A stretch of 64,000 nt of DNA from Naumovozyma dairenensis CBS 421 (lineage: Eukaryota > Ascomycota > Saccharomycetes > Saccharomycetales > Saccharomycetaceae), in NCBI RefSeq assembly GCF_000227115.2, contig NC_016487.1:310001-374000 (forward strand). Direction: 5' to 3'. Every line of letters starts with the position of its first letter. The stretch's first letter is position 1. The notes beneath the pieces are model-generated. The model made no database searches. It had not been told where the DNA came from and worked only from the letters and a program-made list of their open reading frames with translations. The position numbers and the translations under genes were made by a program. Of the stretch, positions 52,125 through 63,760 are shown piece by piece.

Positions 52125-53428
52125 AGTTAAAGATTAGATATTGCCGATAGAATGCTATGTTTTGTTGTTTTTTAGGGTAGTGAACCTAGGTCGCATTTAC
52201 CTATAGTCGTTCACAAAAGACTACCTTCGAGGAGCTGGCTAATTGGTTAGCTTATATAAGTATACATCTAGGTGACAACTTCCTGTCTGATACTATATAT
52301 CGACGTATCTACGTATCTATTCTACTGACTCTTTTGAAGATGGCAAAATTTCATGCGAATGACTCCTCGAAAGTGAATCAGAATTTCAAGCGGCTTCGAA
52401 TCTCCCCTAGGCGAACGAAAAAAAATGTGTCATAATGTAATGTTATCTTCCTTGAAAAAAAGAGATCCAGAATGGGGGTGTACAGAAGATTTAGTGAAAT
52501 TCGTCCATCAAACAAAGTCCGAATGGGGGCAGTTATGGTTCCAAATTTAATTGTGTATCACACTATTCCTTCATGATGGGTATCGACAAACAGTATGCCA
52601 AAAATCCTTCAACGAACCGACATTTAATTCGTTTGTTTATTTGGGGATTGCAAAAACTAACTTGTTAACGATCGGGCCAGATTTCATAGCCTACCCCATG
52701 CGTTAAGGTTAAGATAGAAAAACTCTACCTTCCACACTACTTTCTATGATCCTGAGGTAACCGTCACCAAGTTGTGCTATAATTCAGGTATGTGGAAGTC
52801 ATATAAAAACGGTTTTACCTATCTGTTATTCTTGGGGCCTGTGCTTTCGGCTTTTAAGTTATTTTATGATATTGGTAGATTGTCGGTGATTTTTGGAAGC
52901 CTTTATTTGTAAGGTAGCAAGATTCGACCCTGAATGAATGAAGTAATGACATAACAACCGTCACACACTTTAGTAAGATAGGCAAAATGGGTCAAAAATT
53001 ACTTAAGTATAATTTCTTTCAATTTACTAAACAAGGACTATACAGGACCCGAAAGATCAACCAAAGAATTGGAAGCTCTGTTGCTTAGCAGAGTTCTGGC
53101 CTTTACGACGAAAAACCTCGCTTGTCTCTACCCTCGTAATATAACATCCTCTAGGGGTTAAAATTTGTAAAATATGGGTTGGATACTTGATTTGAATCTT
53201 AACTTCTTAAAGTAGAGAGAAGAATATAAGACTCTTATAAATGTATGATTCGGGTTTCTCTCTTTATGTCTTATAAATGACAACTAATAAAGAGATATAA
53301 AATAACGAACTAAAATGTTTATAATCCAGTTCAAGTATTAGTCCTTTTATATCTTTCAAAAATATTCTTTCTTCAACTTTATCTAATCACTTGCCTGTAA
53401 TAATTAGCTTCGATAATCAACGAGCTTA
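52125..53428. other. 1.3-kb gene-free region left of tRNA-Trp
   Basis: AT-rich, with no supported frame over 60 codons. The stretch 53190-53400 has short repeats of TATAA/AATAAAGAG type and could be decayed LTR-like sequence, common upstream of Pol III genes, but I cannot define LTR ends. Confidence 0.4.
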
Positions 53429-53573
53429 TTTAATCTTATTTCGTTCTGAAACATTTAATAATTTAGACTTTGTACTGGATACTGGGCGTACTGCTTTAAT
53501 CTTGTTTCGTTCTGGAACACCTGATACTTTAGGGATCATATTGTATAATAGGCGTACTCCTTTAATCTTGACG
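53429..53573. repeat. 66-bp imperfect tandem repeat beside tRNA-Trp
   Basis: Copies start with TTTAATCTT at 53429, 53495 and 53561, exactly 66 bp apart; the third is partial. They share TTTCGTTCTG and GGCGTACT blocks while the middles differ. Because 66 is a multiple of three, the 61-codon plus frame 53391-53576 has a 22-residue protein period (LILFRS...T...L...RT). The repeat ends 50 bp before the tRNA. Confidence 0.8.
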
Positions 53574-53623
53574 TGACGCCAATACTTCATTATACCTATT
53601 GGATTTCTTTCAATTTTCAAGAT

Positions 53624-53730
53624 GAAGCGGTGGCTCAATGGTAGAGCTTTCGACTCCAGTTAAATCCTGGATTTCCAAGGAAATTATAATTGCAATCGAA
53701 GGGTTGCAGGTTCAATTCCTGTCCGTCTCA
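53624..53730 (+). tRNA. tW(CCA): tRNA-Trp, anticodon CCA, with 35-nt intron
   Basis: A 107-nt gene; anticodon CCA at 53656-53658, intron 53660-53694 after position 37, mature length 72. The D arm, anticodon stem and T arm match yeast tRNA-Trp. Two differences from the S. cerevisiae sequence as I remember it: C70 instead of T, giving an A3-C70 mismatch in the acceptor stem, and G37 instead of A, matched by a compensating change in the intron so that TCCAG still pairs with CTGGA. S. cerevisiae also has a tRNA-Trp between YGL117W and COQ8 as I recall, so the locus is probably ancestral. Confidence 0.95.
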
Positions 53731-53734
53731 TTTA

Positions 53735-53740
53735 TTTTTT
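53735..53740 (+). terminator. RNA polymerase III terminator of tRNA-Trp
   Basis: A T6 run four bases past the tRNA 3' end. Confidence 0.85.
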
Positions 53741-54396
53741 AATTTTTGTGTAATATAATAGGAATTATACCGTGACACAAAGTGTTCTAATTTAATAGTA
53801 TATTTATTACTTGATTATTTTCTTATTTAAACATATTTAAAAGAAGACGAACTTTTAGATATATCCTCTAAAGGTTCCTCTTGTTATATACCCATGACTT
53901 ATTCATTTCCGTTGCTCTCGAACGTCTCTTCCGCCACGTCTCGTACATTAATAACCCGTAGGAAAACTTTTCATCTCTTTTCTTTTCTTCTCGTTCTTCT
54001 AATGTTTCTCTATGCATAATATTTTATTCTGTCTCTCATGCTTTATCCACTTGTGTATTGCAACGCCTCTGTCGTCCATTCAGCCAGCAACCCAAGCATT
54101 TTCTCATGTGTGTCGTTTCTTATTTTCGGCCATAAAAATATATCACAGTTTTTTTGGTATTGTGGCAGAAAGTGGTTTATAGTAATATAATTATTTTTTG
54201 GTTGGTTCTATTTATATATCTAAACTGATATTTAAATGATGGACTTTCACATTCATCTATCGTTTTTTTAGTCCCATCGTCGTGCTGATTACTCGTAGGT
54301 TGCATGTTCCTTGCAAATATTTACAGTACAACTCGGCCTATTCTCGTATGACCTTGTAACCTCTCGTTTTATTTAGACACACTGAATGTCGACTCA
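53741..54396. other. Gene-free DNA right of tRNA-Trp
   Basis: About 650 bp, C/T-rich on the plus strand around 53960-54120. No gene, RNA or repeat copy recognised. Confidence 0.4.
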
Positions 54397-54870
54397 TCAG
54401 AATTCAACCCAAGCACTAAAGTGCCCTTCTGGAAAACCGAGTCGATAGCTAAGATAATGGCAATGATTGTCTTGGATGTTCCGTAGCAGAGCTTGAACAA
54501 AAAAATTTAAACATTTACTTAAACCATAACTTAAGTACCATATGCCAAGTTGAATTTTGCTTTTTATTACTAGTTCAGGGTTATTTATTAACACGGTCCA
54601 CTTTATTATATAGGTTATGACCAGTTACTTAGTTTTTATAAGAAGCAGAGTGGATAATAAGGTGTAGGCCTAAAGCTCAGCGTGCCACATAAACAGGCAA
54701 TCCACGCTAACATTATCTTGGTTGTTTTTGATCAGCCTACAACAAGTATTTAACATAGTCTACCCCTTTCTTAAGTCTAAAAACATAGGTGTGGTTGGGA
54801 AGAATTAAATCAAGCTCGTACAGATATTTGCATTGTATTGAAACAACCTATTTATTTATTCCAATAATAA
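54397..54870. repeat. Diverged repeat copy A
   Basis: Shares a series of ordered blocks with copy B about 0.9 kb to the right: TAGTTCAGG, an AT-rich block, AAGCAG..GGATAA, AAGCTC.GCGTG, TTGATCAG, AGTATT, CTTAAGTCT, TAGGT.TGGTT and TATTTAT. The minus frame 54397-54594 (65 codons, LINNPELVIKSKIQLG) has a broken counterpart in copy B, so the repeat may derive from a protein gene on the minus strand. It could instead be an old LTR; I see no clear TG...CA ends. Confidence 0.5.
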
Positions 54871-55330
54871 GATTGATAACTGCTCCAAAGAAAAAGTAAA
54901 GAATGTTTTTTCTTTTTGTTTTTTTGTCTTTGGAACGTTACTGAGAGATATTGAATTATGTTTATTCTTTGGTATTACCTAAGTGTACAATATTAAATGG
55001 TGTTTATCTCCATTGAAAACAAGGGAATATGGGTTATAGGACTAGATAACTGCATAACTACATAACATAACTATAATTGTGTATTTTTTGACCTCCAGCT
55101 TTGCAGTTAAAAGCGGTCTCCTCATAGGTATCTGTATAAAACAATGTTGATATTAGGGGAAAAACAAAAGCATTAAAACGAAAAATAAATAAATAAGTGT
55201 TGTAGAAGAATAAAAGAGTGATTATAAAGCAATACAGTACAATCGGTCTCTTTTTTAAAGCTGGTTTATAAAAGTATACGTGTATAGGAACTACCTACAA
55301 CTGTCTCTATGGTAGATCTTTTGAACATTT
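54871..55330. other. Spacer between repeat copies
   Basis: About 460 bp of AT-rich DNA separating copies A and B. No gene seen. Confidence 0.4.
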
Positions 55331-55790
55331 CAGGGCCTTTCTTTCTCTGTCAGATGTAATTTACTTCTTATTGATAGTTCAGGTTTATCTATTAATAAGT
55401 TCAGTTATAATATATATAAGTCTAGTATACTAGGTTCGGTTACATAATAAGCAGCTAGGATAACAATGGGAAATGGTGAATATCTAAAGGGCTCTAAGAT
55501 TGGTAACGTTCTCCGAAGTAGCTTCAGTTGCAAAGTTCTCGCTAGAAGTTCTTAGAAAGGATCGTCAAGCTCGGCGTGTCGCATATGCGGGTCATACACT
55601 TTATTAGGATCCTCGTTATACTTGATCAGGGTATAGCTAGTATTCAGCTTATACTCCCCCCCCACAGCCCTTAAGTCTGTTAACTTAGGTATGGTTTATG
55701 GTTTAGAGCAACTAACTCAACCTTACATTCTCTATAGCCAGACAATACTGTGCAAGGTATTTTTTATTTATATCATCTAGAGGATTACCA
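55331..55790. repeat. Diverged repeat copy B
   Basis: Same ordered blocks as copy A, with about 75 extra bases near 55480-55560. On the minus strand a coding-like stretch ends at TAA 55552-55554 (KLNTSYTLIKYNEDP...AELDDPF) just after a run of eight G (55655-55662 region as C on plus). Copy A has frame breaks in the same stretch. Decayed gene pair or decayed LTR pair. Confidence 0.5.
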
Positions 55791-55880
55791 TTCTATAGCC
55801 TAGCAAATAATGTATATATATGGAACATACAATGCTTTCAATAAGTGCCTAAAAGTGTTTACATTAATAACGACAAGGTT

Positions 55881-55994
55881 TTATATCACAATTTCGTTTC
55901 GGTAATATACAGATTCACCAGGCTCATAATTAAGGTGCTGACTCACATCTGCAACAACAGCATATTGTCTATTATATACAGAATCCACCCTAAC
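55881..55994 (-). pseudogene. Coding-like fragment downstream of the 295-aa orphan
   Basis: A 37-codon minus-strand stretch with no start, ending at TAA 55881-55883, with unusually protein-like sequence (VYNRQYAVVADVSQHLNYEP, then GESVYYRNEIVI). It lies about 140 bp past the stop of the 295-aa gene on the same strand, so it may be a 3' remnant of a longer ancestral gene. Too short to be sure. Confidence 0.3.
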
Positions 55995-56135
55995 TAATTA
56001 ATGATATTTTCACACTGTCACAGAGATCTAAACATGAGAAAATAAATTGTTTGTATATACTGGATTTTATAGTGGTTCGGAACATCCATTCGGCCTTGTT
56101 CAAGATAAGATGGCAATACAAAAAAATACCAGTTG

Positions 56136-57023
56136 TTACATATATAACTCCTCCATTCTGTTGTTCAAATGCGTTAATCTTTCTAAATTAACGTGTTTCA
56201 CAAATCCAATACCTGTAATATCAGACCTAAATGCAGGCCCATCGCATTCTTCCTGCCAGTCTACCCACTTCAAATTCTCTTTGTTGATGGTACGAAATCT
56301 AACCATAATCTCAGGTTCAAATTGCTCAAGATAATCACTAATCGTGGATGCCTTTTCGTGTATGTACTCGTTTCCATCGAAATCCTCCAATTCTGGATTT
56401 AATGTGACACTTCCATCAGATTTTTCTAGAAATTCACCCATTTGCTTTTTCGGTAATAAAATATCCAGCATCTCATGTCTTTCAAAAGAACGTAAGATAG
56501 TCCATATATAGCCATCTATGTACTCAAAATCACACTTACTGAATAAATCGCCCCAATTATTCAGTCCAGCTAGAGCCCCCAGACTATACTTATAATCATT
56601 TGAAATCTCGAGTAACCTGAAACACGTTTCCTTCTTTGGTATATTGGGGTACCACAGACATGCGGGGATGTGGTCCTTAATAAAATCATCCTCTAAGTAG
56701 TTACTCATTATGAACCGAGCTGAGATGGCCCTATAAACCTCTGCACATAGTGGCAAATCTGAGTGCCTCAACTGCCAAGCAAAATAAAAACTGAAACGGA
56801 CACCTCTGACAATATAATAAGTTAATTCATGTTGGTTGGTAAGAGATTCCAGTGTGGAAGGGTCTGGATCTTCATTTTCGTCAAACTCATATCCTACATA
56901 ATAATAGGAAGGAAGGTTTTCAGGTTCAAAATTTGCCACGAAGTTATCAAAATCGTAATTGTAAGCAGCATAGCAAGCTTTATAGTATTTTTCTTCGATC
57001 TTATTTAAAATGTCAATGTACAT
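56136..57023 (-). CDS. Orphan protein, 295 aa, acidic and helical
   Basis: A complete ATG-to-stop frame much longer than expected by chance. The protein is acidic, rich in Tyr, Phe and Trp, with alternating predicted helices (CFRLLEISNDYKYSLGALAG, LRSFERHEMLDILLPKK) that loosely resemble ankyrin-type helix pairs, but I cannot assign a family. No signal peptide or membrane segment. S. cerevisiae has nothing between tRNA-Trp and COQ8 that matches. It lies in a region of repeats and decayed coding pieces on the same strand, suggesting a lineage-specific, possibly multicopy or acquired gene. Confidence 0.65.
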   Translation of the reverse strand: MYIDILNKIEEKYYKACYAAYNYDFDNFVANFEPENLPSYYYVGYEFDENEDPDPSTLESLTNQHELTYYIVRGVRFSFYFAWQLRHSDLPLCAEVYRAISARFIMSNYLEDDFIKDHIPACLWYPNIPKKETCFRLLEISNDYKYSLGALAGLNNWGDLFSKCDFEYIDGYIWTILRSFERHEMLDILLPKKQMGEFLEKSDGSVTLNPELEDFDGNEYIHEKASTISDYLEQFEPEIMVRFRTINKENLKWVDWQEECDGPAFRSDITGIGFVKHVNLERLTHLNNRMEELYM

Positions 57024-58180
57024 TGCGCTTCACTTTGAAGCAGTCAAGACACACAGATCTGTTTAACAAAAAACTTATTAACCCAACGAAAGTTCGTAAA
57101 TAAGCTTTGATTTGCATTACATAGATTGCCTGGTCGAGGTTTGTTTTACTTGAAAACAGTTAAGCTCTTTTAGGTTTGTCCAAATATAGCGAGGGCTTGG
57201 ATTCGCGGCTGAGTAGGTACCTCAGGGTTACATAAAAATTCAACTATCAACAATAATTGTACGTGACTTTCAAATTTGACATGTAACTGTTAATTTTGAA
57301 ATTGTTGAGTAGAGTAAATTCTAGTCAGTGTCACATTATAGCTATGATCTTCGTTATGCTTGAACGGGTACAAACCAGTAATATGCGAGTGATAATATCC
57401 CATCCTTAAGTTTATAAGCGTAAGTAGTTATCGTTCTATTTCAACTTCCAGTACAGAAGAAAGTATTACTGTAGAGCTACTTCTAAAGAGTTCAGAAAAC
57501 TTCATCAAAATAATGTTGCTAGGGTACTAAATGCTTCATGAGGGGAAAAAAACTAGAGAAGAACGACGTTAGGTCGTATAAAGAAACAACGAAATGGAAA
57601 AAATGGATCCCGAATATCCTCCTAGTTCTTTTTTATTTAAGTATTTTTGAAAAAGATGTGAAGAAAATCGCAATACCATTATTATACTAATTTATCATAA
57701 TCTCAACAATGGCTAATCAATTCCAATCCGTTATCTCTTCTCTTGAATACATAATGAATCGACATTTATGCTGTTGGGTAACTGTTAGGTAAACAATAAA
57801 TACATTAACAGAAACAACAACATTGACGTTCAAAAACACGCTGATAGCACTTAAAAAGAAGAACCGAGAGACTACCATAGCCCTAGTGCTACAGCAGCAC
57901 TTATCTTGATTCATAAAAATTACCGTTTAGATATTTTTACTAAAATACAGTTGGCGTAAAATAATCTTGACCATAGCCCCCTGTGGGTCACAAAGATAAA
58001 ATGCTCCCTCTTCTTTCACCGTAATAGTCATAGTAAATGCTCAGCGGCGATGGGCTTCTGGGCCATTTTCGTGTCCCCGGATATAGAACTGAAAAATCAT
58101 CAAACCTCGCAGGTAAAAATATCCGAAGTTGTTCACTGCTTCATTCAAATCTTGAATAACCTTGCAATAGGAAAGACTAT
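57024..58180. other. Interval between the 295-aa orphan and MCM21
   Basis: About 1.16 kb between divergent genes. It contains the MCM21 promoter; short frames such as 57717-57914 have no family signal. No RNA or repeat recognised. Confidence 0.4.
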
Positions 58181-58192
58181 ATGAATAGTTAA
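58181..58192 (+). promoter_or_regulatory. Three-codon upstream ORF abutting the MCM21 start
   Basis: ATG AAT AGT TAA ends directly before the MCM21 ATG at 58193, in the same frame and with no spacer. If transcribed, it would be read first by scanning ribosomes. Regulatory function is inference. Confidence 0.4.
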
Positions 58193-59023
58193 ATGTCAGA
58201 TATTACAGATCTTGAACAGGATATTGCTGCTCTGAAAGTAGAATTGGAAGGGCTTCGAGCGAAAAGAGATGCCCTAAAAGATCCAGGTAAAGACATCCAA
58301 AAAGACACATCAATAGCTGAAACGAATGCTGATAGACAGCTACAATCTCTACTGGATCAATTTCCTCAACTACATGATATATTACTTAGTGACAATGCTA
58401 TAGACAAATCAAGCCCTGTTCTACACAACAACGGAGAGGATGATACCAGCTTACTATCGAGAAAACGGAAATCTGAACACGGCTCTCCAAATACAAAACA
58501 CAAAAGATTATCTCTATCAGCAAACCTACCGGAGCATGAATGGGTACTGAAGATGCAACCTCCTATAGAGCATAAGATGTTTGATACTAGTGTGGCTGAT
58601 GTATTAGGTACAGATATATTATCGTCTCCTTCGAAAAGAATAATTGAAACCAAGGAAAGACAATCAGATAACCTTCAACGAACACTTATTCTCTTAGAGG
58701 ATTTTTATAAGAAATTAGGCGTCAACTTCTTGCAACTGTTCGATCCGAATGACTTGGAAATGAACGAAAAAATGGAGGCATTGCAAATGAAAGGAGATAT
58801 GCTCGGTGTGAGATTCGAGTTACCCAGTTCAGAAGGAGCCCAAAAGTATTATCTTCTTTTGAAGAAAGAGACTGCTTCCGATTACTGGATTCCTTATAAA
58901 CATTCCCTTCCTAATATCATTGATGTTAACGAATATTTTGTTAATGTCGCTGCCGAAAGCCACGAGGATATATACCTAATTGCCAAAGACATATACTTAC
59001 AGCTACTTACTTCAGCAAATTAA
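58193..59023 (+). CDS. MCM21: Mcm21 (CENP-O), COMA kinetochore subunit, C-terminally truncated
   Basis: Mcm21 forms the inner-kinetochore COMA complex with Ctf19, Okp1 and Ame1. The N-terminal coiled coil (ITDLEQDIAALKVELEGLRAKR), the QFPQL motif, the conserved EHEWVLKMQPPIEHKMFDTSVADVLGTDILSSPSKR segment (cited in parts: EWVLKMQPP, TDILSSPSKR) and the first RWD domain match the yeast protein. The frame stops after 276 residues at a TAA following IYLQLLTSAN, whereas yeast Mcm21 has 368. The missing C-terminal RWD part appears downstream in another frame (59154-59402), so the gene looks split. In S. cerevisiae it is YDR318W, elsewhere in the genome. Confidence 0.88.
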   Translation: MSDITDLEQDIAALKVELEGLRAKRDALKDPGKDIQKDTSIAETNADRQLQSLLDQFPQLHDILLSDNAIDKSSPVLHNNGEDDTSLLSRKRKSEHGSPNTKHKRLSLSANLPEHEWVLKMQPPIEHKMFDTSVADVLGTDILSSPSKRIIETKERQSDNLQRTLILLEDFYKKLGVNFLQLFDPNDLEMNEKMEALQMKGDMLGVRFELPSSEGAQKYYLLLKKETASDYWIPYKHSLPNIIDVNEYFVNVAAESHEDIYLIAKDIYLQLLTSAN

Positions 59024-59153
59024 TTTACGTTAACTCGATTGCTGAATCTAACTGTTAATTAGGTACGTTCAACTCAGTTCGGGGCACAGCAGCATGGAGA
59101 TATATGCTTACGGATAAAGTATATCTTTTTCAGAATCCAAGCTAGATGTTTAA

Positions 59154-59402
59154 CCCCAGAAGGTTCGGGTACGGGCCTTGAAAATACTGCGAACATACGC
59201 AATAGAAAATGAATATAAAAGGTTTGTGGGACTCTTTACATCAAAATATATCGAGTGTGCGGTGGGTACCGAAGTAGAAATGAAATGTGAAGCTCATATT
59301 GCCTCCGTCTCTTCCTCTCTTTTAAATAATTTTCTCTCATTAATAGAGAAAACATCATGGGATACCATAATGAAGGATAAACGTAAGAAATTTTGTACGT
59401 AA
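59154..59402 (+). pseudogene. MCM21: Displaced C-terminal part of MCM21
   Basis: An open frame without a required start that aligns, from memory and without gaps, to the last about 80 residues of yeast Mcm21: LKILRTYAIENEYKRFVGLF with KKIIHDLDLDL..., shared Glu/Val/Cys positions around IECAVGTEVEMKCEA, and a similar C-terminal end. It is in a different frame from the upstream gene and separated by about 130 bp with stops in all frames. No GT splice donor precedes the upstream stop, so a normal intron does not explain it. Decay after an insertion, or an assembly error, are the options. Confidence 0.55.
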
Positions 59403-59515
59403 CAGAACTATTGGTATATCAATGAGTAATGATTATTGGGCATATATATACATATATATGGAAAAAATGCGTTTTATTTATACTATATAATAAAACTATT
59501 ACTTATAATCTCGGT

Positions 59516-61054
59516 TTAATCTTTAAAGGCAAAAATATCATGGAATAATTTAGAGCAATGTACATTCGCACCCATTTTGGCACATAATAGGAATATACCA
59601 CTGAATTTTCTATGCAAAGAATATGTTTCCTCCGGAGGAGGACACAACCTTTCATGTAACATCAACCCAATATTACCTCTGATTCTATCAGAAACTGTTT
59701 GATCTTTGAAATCAAATGCCTGCGAAGTTTCTCCAGCAAATGGTTCACCTAATGTCATAACACTGTCAACGTGTGCATCAATCATAGCTTGGGATTCTAA
59801 GCCAGTTAGATACCCCAATTGTTTGGACATTTCTGCAACTCCTGGGCGATTATTTTCTGTTGCAAATGTTAACAATTTCCTATATTTGTTAATAAACTCA
59901 TCAGGAAATGCTCTGGAAGCACCAAAATCTAGTAATTCAATCCTATGCGTCTGTTTATTATATAGGAAGTTGGCCCAGTTGGGATCTGTTTGCATATATT
60001 TGAAAACTGCAATTTCTTCAAGACATAGTCTCAAAATATTTTCTGAAATGAAATCCCTTGTCGCTTGTGTAGTACTGTCTGAAGGTAATTTCATAATGGG
60101 TGCCCCTTCCATATACCCCATTGTAATAACATTTGTAGTAGTCAACTTTTCGAAAACATGTGGGACTTTAAATATTGGATCATCTTTTAGTAATTCTTCA
60201 AATTTTTGTAAGGCCTTTGCTTCCCTCATATAATCACATTCCCATTTTAATTCTTTTCTTGCATTGGCCACCGTTTTATCTAAAAATAAACCTCTAGGTA
60301 ATAATCTCGATGCCGTCAGTAATAACAATAGATTATTTAAATCTGAATCGATAGAATCTTTAACACCTGGATACTGTACTTTCACGACTACTTTTTCTCG
60401 GCTTCGTGCCAATACAGCCTTATGAACTTGGCCAATACTCGCTGCTGCAATTGGGATTTTATCGAAAGATTCAAATTTCGATTCCCAATTACTCCCCAAC
60501 TCTCTTGACATGACCTTATCCAATTGTCTTTGTGGCATAAAGTTAGCATTATTTTGAACTTTTGATAAAATTTCATATAGTTGTGGTGGTAATAGTTTCT
60601 CGTCTTGAAATGACATCATTTGACCAATTTTCAAAGCTGCACCTCTCATTTGAGAGAATTTCTTTGCAATTCTTTCAATATTTGCCGGTGATAAAATCAT
60701 GGATTTCCAGGAGGTTGAATTTGAAGTTGCTTCACCTCTGGCGACTTGTGAAAGCTTTTGAGCAGCAACATCCATACCGATACCGGCTGCTAGAGATCCA
60801 TAATGAAACAACCTCGATATTCTAGATGATGGCACTGCAGAACTTTCTCCCCTTGGTGCTTTATCTAGTACCTCTACCTCTTTCACAGCTTCGTTATTTA
60901 TTCTGCTCGAGTTATCTTTTAGGTATGCTTTTGAATGTGTATGGAATTGGTTGATACAAGCGGAGCTTATTGACCGCGAAGAATAATGATCTGTTACTGA
61001 TTGTCTGGATCGGATTGATCGCCTAGCTGCTAAAACCCATTTAGATGTAAGCAT
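59516..61054 (-). CDS. COQ8: Coq8 (Abc1), mitochondrial UbiB/ADCK atypical kinase for coenzyme Q synthesis
   Basis: Coq8 is a matrix-side atypical kinase/ATPase needed to assemble the coenzyme Q synthome. The 512-residue protein starts with a basic import presequence (MLTSKWVLAARRSIRSRQ). It has the family KxGQ motif (KIGQ, 142-145), the Ala-rich loop AAASIGQVH (203-211) replacing the usual Gly loop, the lysine-containing VKVQYPG (224-230) and the metal-binding DFG in LLDFGASRAF. Length is close to the yeast protein (501). Order YGL117W-tRNA-Trp-COQ8-PRP43 is as in S. cerevisiae apart from the inserted region. Confidence 0.98.
   Translation of the reverse strand: MLTSKWVLAARRSIRSRQSVTDHYSSRSISSACINQFHTHSKAYLKDNSSRINNEAVKEVEVLDKAPRGESSAVPSSRISRLFHYGSLAAGIGMDVAAQKLSQVARGEATSNSTSWKSMILSPANIERIAKKFSQMRGAALKIGQMMSFQDEKLLPPQLYEILSKVQNNANFMPQRQLDKVMSRELGSNWESKFESFDKIPIAAASIGQVHKAVLARSREKVVVKVQYPGVKDSIDSDLNNLLLLLTASRLLPRGLFLDKTVANARKELKWECDYMREAKALQKFEELLKDDPIFKVPHVFEKLTTTNVITMGYMEGAPIMKLPSDSTTQATRDFISENILRLCLEEIAVFKYMQTDPNWANFLYNKQTHRIELLDFGASRAFPDEFINKYRKLLTFATENNRPGVAEMSKQLGYLTGLESQAMIDAHVDSVMTLGEPFAGETSQAFDFKDQTVSDRIRGNIGLMLHERLCPPPEETYSLHRKFSGIFLLCAKMGANVHCSKLFHDIFAFKD

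Positions 61055-63760
<2,706 letters not shown>

Noticed and set aside
53160..53400. Solo Ty-type LTR upstream of tRNA-Trp
   Set aside because: Composition is suggestive, but there are no matched TG...CA ends, no target-site duplication and no second copy that I can see in the window.
59021..59159. Intron joining the two MCM21 frames
   Set aside because: No GT donor exists between the conserved coding sequence and the stop at 59021, and the gap's GT dinucleotides all lie after that stop, so a standard spliceosomal intron cannot bypass it.
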